From NCBI RefSeq assembly GCF_024213195.1, contig NZ_JANAVF010000018.1, positions 1 to 64,000 of the forward strand: 64,000 nucleotides of DNA. Reading direction: 5' to 3'. Within the stretch, counting starts at the first letter, position 1. Every line of letters starts with the position of its first letter. The notes beneath the pieces were generated by a model. That model was given only the letters and a program-made list of their open reading frames with translations. It had not been told where the DNA came from and did not search any database. Both the position numbers and the translations under genes were made by a program. The DNA comes from Streptomyces sp. TBY4 (GTDB lineage Bacteria; Actinomycetota; Actinomycetes; Streptomycetales; Streptomycetaceae). This document shows, piece by piece, positions 40,744 to 48,853 of this stretch.

Positions 40744-40871
40744 GCCCGACCACCCGCCCGGGTCGGGCGGTGGTCCTGGTGGTGTGCGTGCACGGGTGCG
40801 TGCGCCTGCAGCCCTGCTACCTCGGCTGCCTCTGCGCGCACCCGTACGTGCACGACGGTTCGCTGGTCCAT
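40740..40871 (-). CDS. Upstream small ORF coupled to glnR
   Basis: 43 codons from ATG at 40871 (or GTG 40874), preceded by the strong site GAGGAGGAACCGAC. The product begins MDQRTVVHVRVRAEAAEVAG and is rich in His (6 of the last 24 residues) and Arg. Its TGA overlaps the glnR ATG. glnR itself has no good Shine-Dalgarno outside this frame, so ribosomes probably reach glnR by termination-reinitiation. It could be a regulatory leader peptide or a real small protein. Confidence 0.6.
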   Translation of the reverse strand: MDQRTVVHVRVRAEAAEVAGLQAHAPVHAHHQDHRPTRAGGRA

Positions 40872-41271
40872 CACGTCGGTTCCTCCTCGGTCCCGTCGAG
40901 GACGTTCGCGGCACTGCTTCGTACGACTTGCCCGGCGTCCGTCCGTCCCCGCGCCCTGAGGCCCGGACGGTCACCACTGTTCTCGGTCCGTTCAACGTGC
41001 TGAAAGCACAAAAGGACCCGGGGGCTACGTTGCCCGGATCCTCTCGGCAGCAGAATAGCCCACCCGCCCCGGCGGGGCCGAGGCTTCGAAGGGTTCCACT
41101 TCTGTGGTTCCCACCACCCCCGGGACCTGCGTATGAGCCGTTTTCACCGGATCGGTGGACCTGCTGCGGGCCGCCCGGGCGCACGCGGGGCGCGCTGGGG
41201 CACGCCGGGATCGCGGGCGCGAGGGGTCATGATGGAGGCCGACGGCAGAGCGCCGACGAGAGGAGCGTGCA
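40872..41271. other. Divergent intergenic region glnR / MoaD-like gene
   Basis: 400 nt holding the glnR promoter on the minus strand and the promoter of the MoaD-like gene on the plus. A short dyad TGCTGAAAGCA at 40999-41009 is visible. I find no convincing GlnR box and no further gene. Confidence 0.5.
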
Positions 41272-41526
41272 GTGGCAACCGGAACCATCCGCTACTGGGC
41301 GGCGGCGAAGGCCGCGGCCAAGACGGCGGAGGAGCCGTACTCGGCGCGGACACTGGCCGAGGCGCTCGACGCCGTGCGGGAACGCCACCCCGGGGAGCTG
41401 ACCCGGGTCCTGCTGCGCTGCTCCTTCCTCGTGAACGAAGAGCCCGTGGGCAAGCGCCCGCACGATTCCGTCGAGCTGACCGAGGGGGGCACCGTCGAGG
41501 TGCTCCCACCGTTCGCGGGCGGGTGA
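41272..41526 (+). CDS. MoaD/ThiS-family sulfur carrier protein
   Basis: 84 aa beta-grasp protein. It starts at GTG 41272 with GAGAGGAG 6 nt upstream. RYWAAAKAAAKTAEEPYSAR resembles the MoaD N terminus, and the protein ends LPPFAGG with the terminal Gly-Gly that is adenylated and thiocarboxylated in MoaD and ThiS. It may serve molybdopterin synthesis or another sulfur transfer pathway. No moaE or moeB lies adjacent; a sulfurtransferase is encoded 2.6 kb downstream. Confidence 0.85.
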   Translation: MATGTIRYWAAAKAAAKTAEEPYSARTLAEALDAVRERHPGELTRVLLRCSFLVNEEPVGKRPHDSVELTEGGTVEVLPPFAGG

Positions 41527-41536
41527 GCGGAGCCTC

Positions 41537-42889
41537 ATGAGCACGCCCGAGGAACAGCAGCACCAGCAGCAGCAGCACCAGCAGCAGGAGCCCGATCCGT
41601 ACGGGACCCAGACCTGGCAGGCCCCGACGTGGGACACCTCGTACCAGCCGGTCCAGGCCCCGCTGGACGGCGTACCGGCGCAGTACCCGGTCGCCCCCGA
41701 GGGCTGGTACCGCGAGGAGCCGCAGGCACAGGCGCCCGTCCCCGGCCAGGAGTGGGGTCAGCAGCAGCCGTACGCGGATTCCTACGCCGATCCGTACGCG
41801 GATCCCTACGCGGCGCCGGCCCCGCAGCACCCGCAGACCTCGGCCCCGGACCACTGGTACCGCGACGAGGCACAGGCGCAGCAGGCACCGCAGGCCGCGT
41901 ACCCGACGCCCTACCCCGGCCCGTCCGACCCCTTCCAGGCGGACGCCCAGGCTGCCCAGGTCGAGGCTCCGGCCTACACCCCGGCCCCCGGCCAGGAGTG
42001 GGCCGCGGAGCAGGCCCCGTACCTCCCGCAGCAGGCGGCGGCCGGTGCCGCGGCCGCCGCGGTGGCCGGTGACGGGGTGGCCGAGGAGGAGCCCGCCTGG
42101 TCTCCGCCCACGCTCGGCGGCAACACGCTGCGCGCCGTGGACCCGGCCCAGGCCCGCGCCGAAGGCCGCTCGCCGATCATCGATCCCGGTCCGCAGGCGG
42201 CCATACTGACGGCCGCCCTCGGGCTGGTCATGGCGGCCGCCGCCGCTGTGGGCGAGCTCGCGCTGCTCGCGCCGCTCATCGCCCTGCAGGGGCTCACCGC
42301 GGCGGGCTGGTTCCGGCTCAACGGGATGTGGCCGGCCCGTCAGGGCATCGCCCTGGCCTTCGCCGGTGCGGTCGTCGCCGATGCGGCCGTGCTCGCGGTG
42401 GACGAGCCGTACGGGCCCGGCGCGATCATCGGCACCCTCGGGGCCTGGGTGCTGCTGACGCTGGTGCTCCAGCTGCGCAGCCACGCGGAGCCGGACGAGC
42501 GGATGTACGGGCTGATGGCCTCGGTGGCCTCGGCCGCGCTGGCCATCGTCTGCGCCGGCTACCTCGCCGCCGACTCCGCGGCCGCGAGCGTGGGCGCCGC
42601 GGCCGTGGCGGTGGCCGTCTTCGCCCGGGCGCTCCCGCTGCCCACCGCGCCCTCGGTCGGCGTCTCGCTGGCCGCCGCGGCCGGTGCGGGCATCGCCGTG
42701 GGCGGGCTGACGTCCGTGGGCGCGGGCGGTGCGCTGATCGGCCTGGCGGCCGGGGTGTGCGCGCTGATCGGGCTGCGCGTGGCGGCGTACGACTACCCGT
42801 CGAAGTTCGTCCACATGACGGCCGGTGTCGCGCTGCCGCTGGCCGCGGCGGCCCCGGCGGTCTACCTGATCGGCCGGGTGGTCGGCTGA
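41537..42889 (+). CDS. Multi-pass membrane protein with Gln/Pro-rich N terminus
   Basis: 450 aa. The first ~190 residues are low-complexity: a polyQ/H start (EEQQHQQQQHQQQEPDPYG), then repeated YADSYADPYADPYAAP and GQEW motifs. The C-terminal half has about eight membrane helices (AILTAALGLVMAAAAAVGEL, GAWVLLTLVLQL and others). It starts 10 nt after the MoaD-like gene. No enzymatic motif; function unknown. The repeat-rich front is probably cytosolic and disordered. Confidence 0.78.
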   Translation: MSTPEEQQHQQQQHQQQEPDPYGTQTWQAPTWDTSYQPVQAPLDGVPAQYPVAPEGWYREEPQAQAPVPGQEWGQQQPYADSYADPYADPYAAPAPQHPQTSAPDHWYRDEAQAQQAPQAAYPTPYPGPSDPFQADAQAAQVEAPAYTPAPGQEWAAEQAPYLPQQAAAGAAAAAVAGDGVAEEEPAWSPPTLGGNTLRAVDPAQARAEGRSPIIDPGPQAAILTAALGLVMAAAAAVGELALLAPLIALQGLTAAGWFRLNGMWPARQGIALAFAGAVVADAAVLAVDEPYGPGAIIGTLGAWVLLTLVLQLRSHAEPDERMYGLMASVASAALAIVCAGYLAADSAAASVGAAAVAVAVFARALPLPTAPSVGVSLAAAAGAGIAVGGLTSVGAGGALIGLAAGVCALIGLRVAAYDYPSKFVHMTAGVALPLAAAAPAVYLIGRVVG

Positions 42890-42995
42890 CCCGGGCCGAC
42901 GCCGGGCTGACGGCCCCTTGACAGGTGTTCGTGGTCAACTGGGGCCTGTCCGGGACCCTTGTCGGGTCCGGCCGATCGACGGGGGGTGTCCACAG

Positions 42996-43718
42996 GTGCG
43001 TGTTCCGCGTGTCCTGCGTGCGGTGGTGGTCGTCGGAGTGCTGCTCGGCGGCCTGTTCGTCGGCTTGGACCGCTGGGCGGTCGGCTACGCCGAGAACCGG
43101 ATGGCCGAGCGGTTCGAGGCCCGGACGGGCGGGGTGGGCGGCGTACGGGTGGACATCGCCGGGTTCCCCTTCCTGACCCAGGCCCTGAGCCACGACCTGG
43201 ACCGGGTCGACCTCAGGGCGGACCACCTGACCGTGAAGACTCCCGAGGGCCGGGAGGCGGCGCTGTCGCAGCTGCGCGCCACTTTCCACGAGGTCGGCCT
43301 GAACGGCGACTACAGCGGCGGTACGGCCAAGCGCGCCGAAGGATCGGCATCGCTCTCCTACCCCGACCTGACCTCGGCCGCGCAGCGCGGCGTGACCATC
43401 TCCTACGGGGGCGCGCCGGGCAAGGTGAAGGTCACCGCGGCGGTGGAGTTCATGGGCCGGACGCTGAGCCGCAGCGTGATCTCGACCGTCTCCCTGGTGG
43501 ACGGGAAGGACGGCGGCAAGGTCGTCCGGGTGCATGCGGACGAGGTGCCGGGCGAGGGCCTGCCCGGGATCGAGGCGGCGGTGCGCAAGCGGACCGACTT
43601 CGACCGTGACCTCGGCGGCGGTCTGCCGTCCGGACTCCGGCTGACCGCGCTCACCGCGCAGGAGGACGGCCTGAAGCTGGTTCTGGGCGGAACGAACGTG
43701 GTGCTGGCCGGATCGTGA
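42996..43718 (+). CDS. LmeA/DUF2993-family protein
   Basis: 240 aa from GTG 42996. One N-terminal membrane anchor (LRAVVVVGVLLGGLFVGLDR) precedes the DUF2993 domain: YAENRMAERFEARTGGVGGV, IAGFPFLTQALSHDLDRVDL, and a long beta-rich region ending KLVLGGTNVVLAG. FPFLTQ is diagnostic for this family. In mycobacteria the relative LmeA binds lipids in the periplasm and affects lipomannan. The protein is anchored outside. Predicted role in envelope lipid metabolism is by homology only. Confidence 0.85.
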   Translation: MRVPRVLRAVVVVGVLLGGLFVGLDRWAVGYAENRMAERFEARTGGVGGVRVDIAGFPFLTQALSHDLDRVDLRADHLTVKTPEGREAALSQLRATFHEVGLNGDYSGGTAKRAEGSASLSYPDLTSAAQRGVTISYGGAPGKVKVTAAVEFMGRTLSRSVISTVSLVDGKDGGKVVRVHADEVPGEGLPGIEAAVRKRTDFDRDLGGGLPSGLRLTALTAQEDGLKLVLGGTNVVLAGS

Positions 43719-43874
43719 GACGCGGTGGTCCGACCCGCAGATGGGATGGGCTGTACGAGGGTCCCCGGAAGCGGTGCGGCAGCCGCCAGGGGCGCTCCCA
43801 TCCCACCATCCGGACGATCCTGTCTCGAAATATGACACGACGGTGACAGGGCAGCCGATTCGTCCCTACGATCC

Positions 43875-43964
43875 ATGGCTATGAAGCATCAGCAGGCGGA
43901 CCTCACGAAGCGACGGGCAGTAGACCTGTGTCGCGTCGCCGCCATGCTCTGTCGATCCATGTGA
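43875..43964 (+). CDS. Cysteine-rich leader peptide (sulfur attenuator)
   Basis: 29 codons, too short for usual gene finders. The product starts MAMKHQQADLTKRRAVDLC and ends RVAAMLCRSM; ATG at 43881 is also possible. The 'TKRRAVDLCRVAAMLCR' pattern is the Streptomyces putative leader peptide family found upstream of sulfur and cysteine genes. The two Cys codons near the end would stall ribosomes when cysteinyl-tRNA is scarce. About 200 nt then precede the sulfurtransferase gene, room for alternative hairpins. Confidence 0.85.
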   Translation: MAMKHQQADLTKRRAVDLCRVAAMLCRSM

Positions 43965-44063
43965 CGTGTGAGCGCATCCCGCTCCATAGCCGGACGACGG
44001 CCTTCCGCTTTTCCCGTGCGACCACTTCTGCCCCCGCCCTCCTGAAGCCTCCCCGCAACAGGA

Positions 44064-44104
44064 TCGCCCGGGGGTACCTCCCAGCGGTAGCTGGGGGAGC
44101 ACCC
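44064..44104 (+). repeat. Hairpin repeat in the sulfurtransferase leader
   Basis: GCCCGGGGGTACCTCCCAGC, GGTA, then GCTGGGGGAGCACCCGG: a stable imperfect hairpin. Similar ACCTCCCAGC-GGTA-GCTGGGGG elements recur in Streptomyces genomes, so it may be a mobile repeat doubling as attenuator stem. Confidence 0.6.
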
Positions 44105-44166
44105 GGACGCACGCACCCCGCACCACCAGCACAGCCCCGCCGCACACTGCCCCGGAGGAGAACACC

Positions 44167-45012
44167 ATGAGCCGCAGCGACGTCCTCGTAGACGCCGACT
44201 GGGTCGAGGCCCACCTGAACGACGCGAACGTCGTCATCGTCGAGGTGGACGAGGACACGTCCGCGTACGACAAGAACCACATCACCAACGCCGTCCGGAT
44301 CGACTGGAAGAGCGACCTCCAGGACCCGGTCCGCCGCGACTTCGTGGACCAGGAGGGCTTCGAGAAGCTCCTCTCCGCCAAGGGCATCTCCAACGACGAC
44401 ACCGTCGTCCTCTACGGCGGCAACAACAACTGGTTCGCGTCCTACGCCTACTGGTACTTCAAGCTCTACGGCCACCAGGACGTCCGCCTGCTCGACGGCG
44501 GCCGCAAGAAGTGGGAGCTCGACTCCCGCGACCTGGTCGACGGCACCGAGGTCCCGAACCGCCCGGCCACCGAGTACAAGGCCAAGGCCCAGGACACCTC
44601 GATCCGCGCCTTCCGTGACGACGCGGTCGCCGCGATCGGCACCAAGAACCTGGTCGACGTCCGCTCGCCCGACGAGTTCTCGGGCAAGCTGCTCGCCCCC
44701 GCACACCTCCCGCAGGAGCAGTCGCAGCGTCCGGGTCACATCCCGAGCGCCCGCAACATCCCGTGGTCGAAGAACGCCAACGACGACGGCACCTTCAAGT
44801 CCGACGAGGAGCTCACCGCCCTCTACCAGGCCGAGCAGGTCGACCTGGCGAAGGACACCATCGCCTACTGCCGCATCGGTGAGCGCTCCGCGCTCACCTG
44901 GTTCGTGCTGCACGAGCTCCTGGGCCAGGAGAACGTCAAGAACTACGACGGCTCGTGGACCGAGTACGGCTCGCTGGTCGGCGTGCCGATCGAGCTCGGC
45001 CCGAACAAGTAG
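44167..45012 (+). CDS. sseA: Thiosulfate sulfurtransferase (rhodanese)
   Basis: 281 aa with two rhodanese domains. The first (LVDADWVEAHLNDANVVIVE) is non-catalytic. The second has NLVDVRSPDEFSGKLLAP and the active loop AYCRIGERSALTWFVLHEL, with catalytic Cys followed by RIGERS, the thiosulfate sulfurtransferase loop. It moves sulfur from thiosulfate to cyanide or thiols in the cytosol. ATG follows CGGAGGAGAACACC. Preceded by a Cys leader peptide, and in an operon with DUF1416 69 nt downstream. Confidence 0.93.
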   Translation: MSRSDVLVDADWVEAHLNDANVVIVEVDEDTSAYDKNHITNAVRIDWKSDLQDPVRRDFVDQEGFEKLLSAKGISNDDTVVLYGGNNNWFASYAYWYFKLYGHQDVRLLDGGRKKWELDSRDLVDGTEVPNRPATEYKAKAQDTSIRAFRDDAVAAIGTKNLVDVRSPDEFSGKLLAPAHLPQEQSQRPGHIPSARNIPWSKNANDDGTFKSDEELTALYQAEQVDLAKDTIAYCRIGERSALTWFVLHELLGQENVKNYDGSWTEYGSLVGVPIELGPNK

Positions 45013-45080
45013 TTCCGGGCACCCAGCATTCCGGGCATGCGACGCCCGTAGTCATACCTCTCTAGGACAGGACAGAGAAC

Positions 45081-45371
45081 ATGTGTGGAGCAAAGATCGG
45101 CGGGCCCGACCTCTCGACGCTGAAGCCCGGTGAGACGGCCATCCAGGGCCAGGTCACCAAGGACGGCGAGCCCATCAGCGGCTACGTCCGTCTGCTGGAC
45201 TCGACCGGCGAGTTCACCGCCGAGGTCCCGACCTCGGCCACCGGCCAGTTCCGCTTCTACGCGGCCGAGGGCTCCTGGACGCTGCGCGCGCTCGTGCCCG
45301 GCGCCCAGGCGGACCGCGCCGTGGTCGTCGTCGAGTCCGGCGGCGTCACGGACGTGGCGATCGCGGTCTGA
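45081..45371 (+). CDS. DUF1416 protein
   Basis: 96 aa, complete DUF1416. It begins MCGAKIGGPDLSTLKPGETA and continues with a transthyretin-like beta sandwich (GYVRLLDSTGEFTAEVPTSA, GSWTLRALVPGA). MCGA at the N terminus is invariant in the family, which almost always follows the sulfurtransferase gene in actinobacteria. This suggests a role in sulfur transfer, perhaps with Cys2 as acceptor. ATG at 45081 with AGGACAGGACAGAGAAC upstream. A strong terminator follows. Confidence 0.9.
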   Translation: MCGAKIGGPDLSTLKPGETAIQGQVTKDGEPISGYVRLLDSTGEFTAEVPTSATGQFRFYAAEGSWTLRALVPGAQADRAVVVVESGGVTDVAIAV

Positions 45372-45421
45372 GCACCGCACCTGTGTGACCGTATGACCGC
45401 ATGACCGCATGAAAGACCGGC

Positions 45422-45476
45422 CGAAGGGCCGCACCCCCGGGGGTTGGACGCCATCGGATCGGGGTGCGGCCCTTCG
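45422..45476 (+). terminator. Terminator after the sulfurtransferase operon
   Basis: CGAAGGGCCGCACCCC and its exact complement GGGGTGCGGCCCTTCG form a 16-bp stem around a 23-nt loop, 50 nt after the DUF1416 stop. Confidence 0.85.
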
Positions 45477-45514
45477 TGCCGTTTCCGGGCCTCCCCGGGA
45501 GGGCGGGGCCGCCC

Positions 45515-45520
45515 TACCCT
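45515..45520 (+). promoter_or_regulatory. -10 hexamer TACCCT, leaderless start
   Basis: TACCCT lies 6 nt before the ATG at 45527 with no Shine-Dalgarno between, the leaderless pattern. Confidence 0.5.
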
Positions 45521-45526
45521 TGAGGC

Positions 45527-45790
45527 ATGTACGCCCGGCGCCGGCGCCTGTACTTCCTCCTCATGGGCGGATGCCTGTTCCTCTTCGTCTCCGCCTGGTC
45601 CTTCGTGCGCCTGTGGTCGGTCGAGGCCGCCGTGGCGCTGTGCGTCGTCGCCATGGTGATCCCGCCGGTCGCCTCGATCGTCGCGAACCGGCGCGGTCCG
45701 GACGACCGCTGGTGGGACGACCCCTCGGGTGACGCGAAGTCCGACGAGTGGTGGGACGAACTGGATGGAAAGCGGCGTCGCGAGGACTGA
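45527..45790 (+). CDS. DUF3099 membrane protein
   Basis: 87 aa. Two membrane helices (LYFLLMGGCLFLFVSAWSFV and AAVALCVVAMVIPPVASIVA) are followed by a Trp/Asp-rich cytosolic tail (DDRWWDDPSGDAKSDEWWDE). This is the DUF3099 family, small actinobacterial membrane proteins of unknown role. The ATG is leaderless. A 114-nt gap with an AT-rich stretch (about 45800-45830, ATAAAAATGTAATAAG) separates it from the next gene. Confidence 0.82.
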   Translation: MYARRRRLYFLLMGGCLFLFVSAWSFVRLWSVEAAVALCVVAMVIPPVASIVANRRGPDDRWWDDPSGDAKSDEWWDELDGKRRRED

Positions 45791-45904
45791 AACCGGCCGA
45801 GATAAAAATGTAATAAGGGTGACTACAACATCTCCCGACGGCAGGGTGTCTTGTGTGTACGCGGACGATCGCTCCGCGACTCCAGTCCTGTGGGGGGACT
45901 CCCT

Positions 45905-46711
45905 TTGGAACACGAACAGACCATCCCTGAGCAGCGGAAAGAGGCGGAGAGCAGCCCGGAACCGGGCACTCCGGACGCCGCTCAGACCGGTCCCCGGCGC
46001 CGTCGCCGCGGCCGTGCGGTCCTCCTGATCGCGGGCGCCGCCGTCCTCGGCGTCCTGGCGGGCACCGTCACCGGCTACGCGGTCCAGTACGACCGCGAAC
46101 CGACCCCGCTGGCGCCCCTCGCGCAGGCGGACCTGGCGTACCCGAAGGCGCTGGCGCCCGACGACGCCACCACGCACCGGACGATCAACGCCAACCGCTG
46201 GCACGCGTCCGACGACGACCTCACGAAGCTGCTGGTCGAGGCGCCGAGCGGGGCGAAGAAGCAGGAGTCCGGCTACGGCAGCCTCGACTTCCTCGCGCTG
46301 GACTTCAAGGAACCGGACAACGCGCTGCGCGAGTTCACCTCCGCCCGGACCCGCCGGATCGCCTCGGTGAGCTGGACCGTGGGCGACTCGACCTTCGTCA
46401 CGGTCACCCTGCTGCAGTTCGCCGACCGCGGTGGGGCCGACGACTACCAGCAGGAGCAGTCGGGCTACATGTCCGACAAGGACCATGCCGCCAACGACGG
46501 CGTGCCCATCCCCGGCATCAGCTCCGATCTCGGACGCGTCTGGGTGGACTCGAAGGCCGAGGAGAAGGCCGGCTACCTCCCGATGCGAGGCGCCCGGGCC
46601 GTGGCCCGCCGTGGTGACCTCGTGCTGGACATCCACTTTGTGAACAACCGGGGCAAGATCGCCGAAGGCGATGTCGTGGACCTGGCCAAGCGACAGCTGG
46701 AGCGACTGTGA
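45905..46711 (+). CDS. Membrane-anchored protein, cassette gene 1, unknown function
   Basis: 268 aa from TTG 45905 with GGGGGGAC upstream. A cytosolic acidic/Pro N terminus, RRRRRGR stop, one membrane helix (AVLLIAGAAVLGVLAGTVTG) and a ~190-residue outer domain with segments STFVTVTLLQFADRGGADDY and RRGDLVLDIHFVNNRGKIAE. It ends by overlapping the next gene (GTGA). No known family is recognised. The layout repeats in the two following genes, which suggests three paralogues forming one envelope complex. Confidence 0.75.
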   Translation: MEHEQTIPEQRKEAESSPEPGTPDAAQTGPRRRRRGRAVLLIAGAAVLGVLAGTVTGYAVQYDREPTPLAPLAQADLAYPKALAPDDATTHRTINANRWHASDDDLTKLLVEAPSGAKKQESGYGSLDFLALDFKEPDNALREFTSARTRRIASVSWTVGDSTFVTVTLLQFADRGGADDYQQEQSGYMSDKDHAANDGVPIPGISSDLGRVWVDSKAEEKAGYLPMRGARAVARRGDLVLDIHFVNNRGKIAEGDVVDLAKRQLERL

Positions 46712-47553
46712 CCGAGCCCCAGAACGAAGTGACTCCGGCCGAGGTCCCGGCCGTGGCTCTGGCCGAGACCGTGGCCGAGGTCCCGGCTCCGCCCGTGGAG
46801 CCCGCCGGCGACGCCGGCCGCACGGCCCGCCGCAGGCCGGTCGCCCTGATCGCCGCCGGCGTCGCCGCCGCGGTCCTCGTGGGCGGCGGCGTCTGGGCGT
46901 CCACGGCGATCGCGGACGCCGACCGGGACGCGCCCACCGCCTACTGGGTGCCGATCGGCGAGCCCGCACCGAAGGCCGTGGAGCCGGGTGCGGTGCCGGC
47001 GAACGCCCTGTCGGGCAAGCTGCTGCCGATCCCGGACGGTTTCCGGCCCGGCCCGGACATGGGGTCGGACGGCAACGACTTCGTCCTGTCCGGCGAGCAG
47101 GCGATCGAGGGCTTCAAGGAGTCCCGCAGCGGCCTGTCGAGCACGGAGCGCAAGAAGCGCGACGAGATGCTGGCCCAGCTGAAGCTGCAGGGCCTGGCGG
47201 GCCGTACGTACGCCAAGGAGATGGGCGGCTGGATCGCCGAAGTCCGCATCATGCGGGCCGACCCCAAGGCCGTCGGCAGCTTCTCCGAGGTCACCAAGAA
47301 GCTCATCGAGCTCGCGGGCGACAAGCGCGAAGCGCCCAAGGTGGACGGGTTCCCCGACGCCAAGTGCGCGCTGCTGGCGATCGGTACGGAGGAGGGCAAG
47401 GAGAAGATCGACTCGATCGACTGCACGGCCGTCGAGGGCGACATCGCCGTCACCTTCCGCGCCTACGGTCCCAAGCCCTTCTCCACCAACGACGCCGTCG
47501 GGTTCTTCAAGAACCAGATGAGCCACCTGAAGTCCCCCGGGGAGTCCGCGTGA
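46708..47553 (+). CDS. Membrane-anchored protein, cassette gene 2, unknown function
   Basis: 281 aa from GTG 46708, coupled to gene 1. N terminus Pro/Glu/Val-rich (EVPAVALAETVAEVPAPPVE), then RTARRR, a membrane helix (PVALIAAGVAAAVLVGGGVW) and an outer domain: PIPDGFRPGPDMGSDGNDFV, then KEMGGWIAEVRIMRADPKAV and a Cys pair (AKCALLAIG, SIDCTAVEGD). It ends GDIAVTFRAYGPKPF and a closing helix. Overlaps gene 3 by GTGA. Function unknown; probably a paralogue of genes 1 and 3. Confidence 0.75.
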   Translation: MTEPQNEVTPAEVPAVALAETVAEVPAPPVEPAGDAGRTARRRPVALIAAGVAAAVLVGGGVWASTAIADADRDAPTAYWVPIGEPAPKAVEPGAVPANALSGKLLPIPDGFRPGPDMGSDGNDFVLSGEQAIEGFKESRSGLSSTERKKRDEMLAQLKLQGLAGRTYAKEMGGWIAEVRIMRADPKAVGSFSEVTKKLIELAGDKREAPKVDGFPDAKCALLAIGTEEGKEKIDSIDCTAVEGDIAVTFRAYGPKPFSTNDAVGFFKNQMSHLKSPGESA

Positions 47554-48557
47554 CCGAGCAGAACACCACCGAGGCGCCGCCGGCGACCCCCGAGGACTCC
47601 GTCCCCGCCGCGGTCCCGGCGCAGGCCGGGGCGCCCGTAGCGGAGCAGCCCGCTGTCGACACCGTCGTGGCAGGCCACCCCGCCGCCGATCCCTTCGTGG
47701 CCGACCCCCTCGCGGCCCCGGAGGTTCCCGTCGAGGTCCCCGTCGAGGTCCCCGTCGCGCCCAAGGACCGCCGGAAGCTGTTCGCCGCGCTCCGCTGGAC
47801 CGCCGCCGTGCTCGTCTTCGCCGCCGTCGGCTCCGGAGTCGCGTACGGGATCACCCAGCCCGAACGCACCGACATCCCGGGGCTGTCCACCAAGTCCGAC
47901 GGCCGCTGGGTCTACCCGGAGCTCTCCAAGCCGCAGCTGCCGGCGGGCGCCGCCCTGCCCTTCGCCAAGGACAACCCGGACGGCATCCACTACGCCGGCC
48001 TGACCCAGCTGCTGCTGCCGCCGCCCGCCGGATCCACCCCCGACTCCACGCTGAAGCTGGAGAAGGACGAGGTGGTCACCGTGGACACGTTCCTGTCGGA
48101 GTACCAGGAAAGCCTCCGCGAGAAGATGAAGACGGACCTGGCCGACGAGGGGCTCCGCCAGATCGTCGCCCGCGGCTGGACCACCCCGGACGGCACGCGC
48201 ACCCGTATCTACCTGCTGCGCTTCCACTCGTCCGGCTTCGCCGACGCCTTCGGCGGCTGCAAGATCTCCATGGGCCTGCGCGACGCCCTCGTGCTGCAGG
48301 CCGACTCGGTGTGGGCCAAGGTCAAGGCCTCGCAGCGCAGCGACCTGGGCAACCGGACCTCCGGCTACGCCACGCAGGGCAACACCAGCGACCTGTCCCT
48401 GTACCAGGAGGCCGAGCCCGCGGGCGACGAGCGGTTCCGGGTCGGGTGCATCCAGTCCGGTGACGTCCAGGCCGTCGTCCTGCAGAGCGGCAAGGGCGAG
48501 GTGGCGGTCGTTCCCTTCCACCAGACGGCCCTCCTGCAGCACCAGCTGCTGCGCTGA
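47550..48557 (+). CDS. Membrane-anchored protein, cassette gene 3, unknown function
   Basis: 335 aa from GTG 47550. A Pro/Ala/Val-rich cytosolic N terminus of about 80 residues includes a VPVEVPVEVPV repeat; then KDRRKLF, a membrane helix (WTAAVLVFAAVGSGVAYGI) and an outer domain with LPAGAALPFAKDNPDG, KDEVVTVDTFLSEYQESLRE, TRTRIYLLRFHSSGFADAFG and a Cys pair (GGCKISMG, RVGCIQSGD). It closes with KGEVAVVPFHQTALLQHQLL. The outer domains of the three proteins share a pattern of a strand-rich middle and terminal helix. Function unknown. Confidence 0.75.
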   Translation: MTEQNTTEAPPATPEDSVPAAVPAQAGAPVAEQPAVDTVVAGHPAADPFVADPLAAPEVPVEVPVEVPVAPKDRRKLFAALRWTAAVLVFAAVGSGVAYGITQPERTDIPGLSTKSDGRWVYPELSKPQLPAGAALPFAKDNPDGIHYAGLTQLLLPPPAGSTPDSTLKLEKDEVVTVDTFLSEYQESLREKMKTDLADEGLRQIVARGWTTPDGTRTRIYLLRFHSSGFADAFGGCKISMGLRDALVLQADSVWAKVKASQRSDLGNRTSGYATQGNTSDLSLYQEAEPAGDERFRVGCIQSGDVQAVVLQSGKGEVAVVPFHQTALLQHQLLR

Positions 48558-48606
48558 GCCGGGGCGGACCCCCGCAGGGTTCGTACGGCCTACCTCACAC
48601 GGTGCC

Positions 48607-48638
48607 CCGGTCCCCAGGCCAGTAGGCTTGGGGACCGG
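48607..48638. promoter_or_regulatory. Inverted repeat around a -10-like TAGGCT
   Basis: CCGGTCCCCA (48607-48616) and TGGGGACCGG (48629-48638) form a perfect 10-bp dyad with TAGGCT (48623-48628) in the loop. It may be the terminator of the three-gene cassette, or an operator over the promoter of the 33-aa gene. Confidence 0.5.
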
Positions 48639-48676
48639 CCCCGTAACGCCACCCTTAACACTCCGAGGAGCACCCC

Positions 48677-48778
48677 GTGCTTGAGGCAGTCTTCACCTCC
48701 CTGCTGGTCCTGGTCTGCGTCGGCGTCCTCGCCTTCTCCGTCCTGGCCGTGAAGAAGCTGTACCAGGGCCAGCGCTGA
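48677..48778 (+). CDS. 33-aa single-pass membrane protein
   Basis: GTG at 48677 with CCGAGGAGCACCCC upstream gives a textbook start. The product is VLEAVFTSLLVLVCVGVLAF followed by SVLAVKKLYQGQR, one membrane helix with a basic cytosolic end. Below the length cutoff of most gene finders. Function unknown; it may associate with a larger membrane complex. Confidence 0.7.
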   Translation: MLEAVFTSLLVLVCVGVLAFSVLAVKKLYQGQR

Positions 48779-48853
48779 TCCCCTCGGATCTGCCGCCGAC
48801 CGCCCCGGATACCGGAACCCCTCCCACAGATCGCCTGAGCTGAGCAGCCATTC

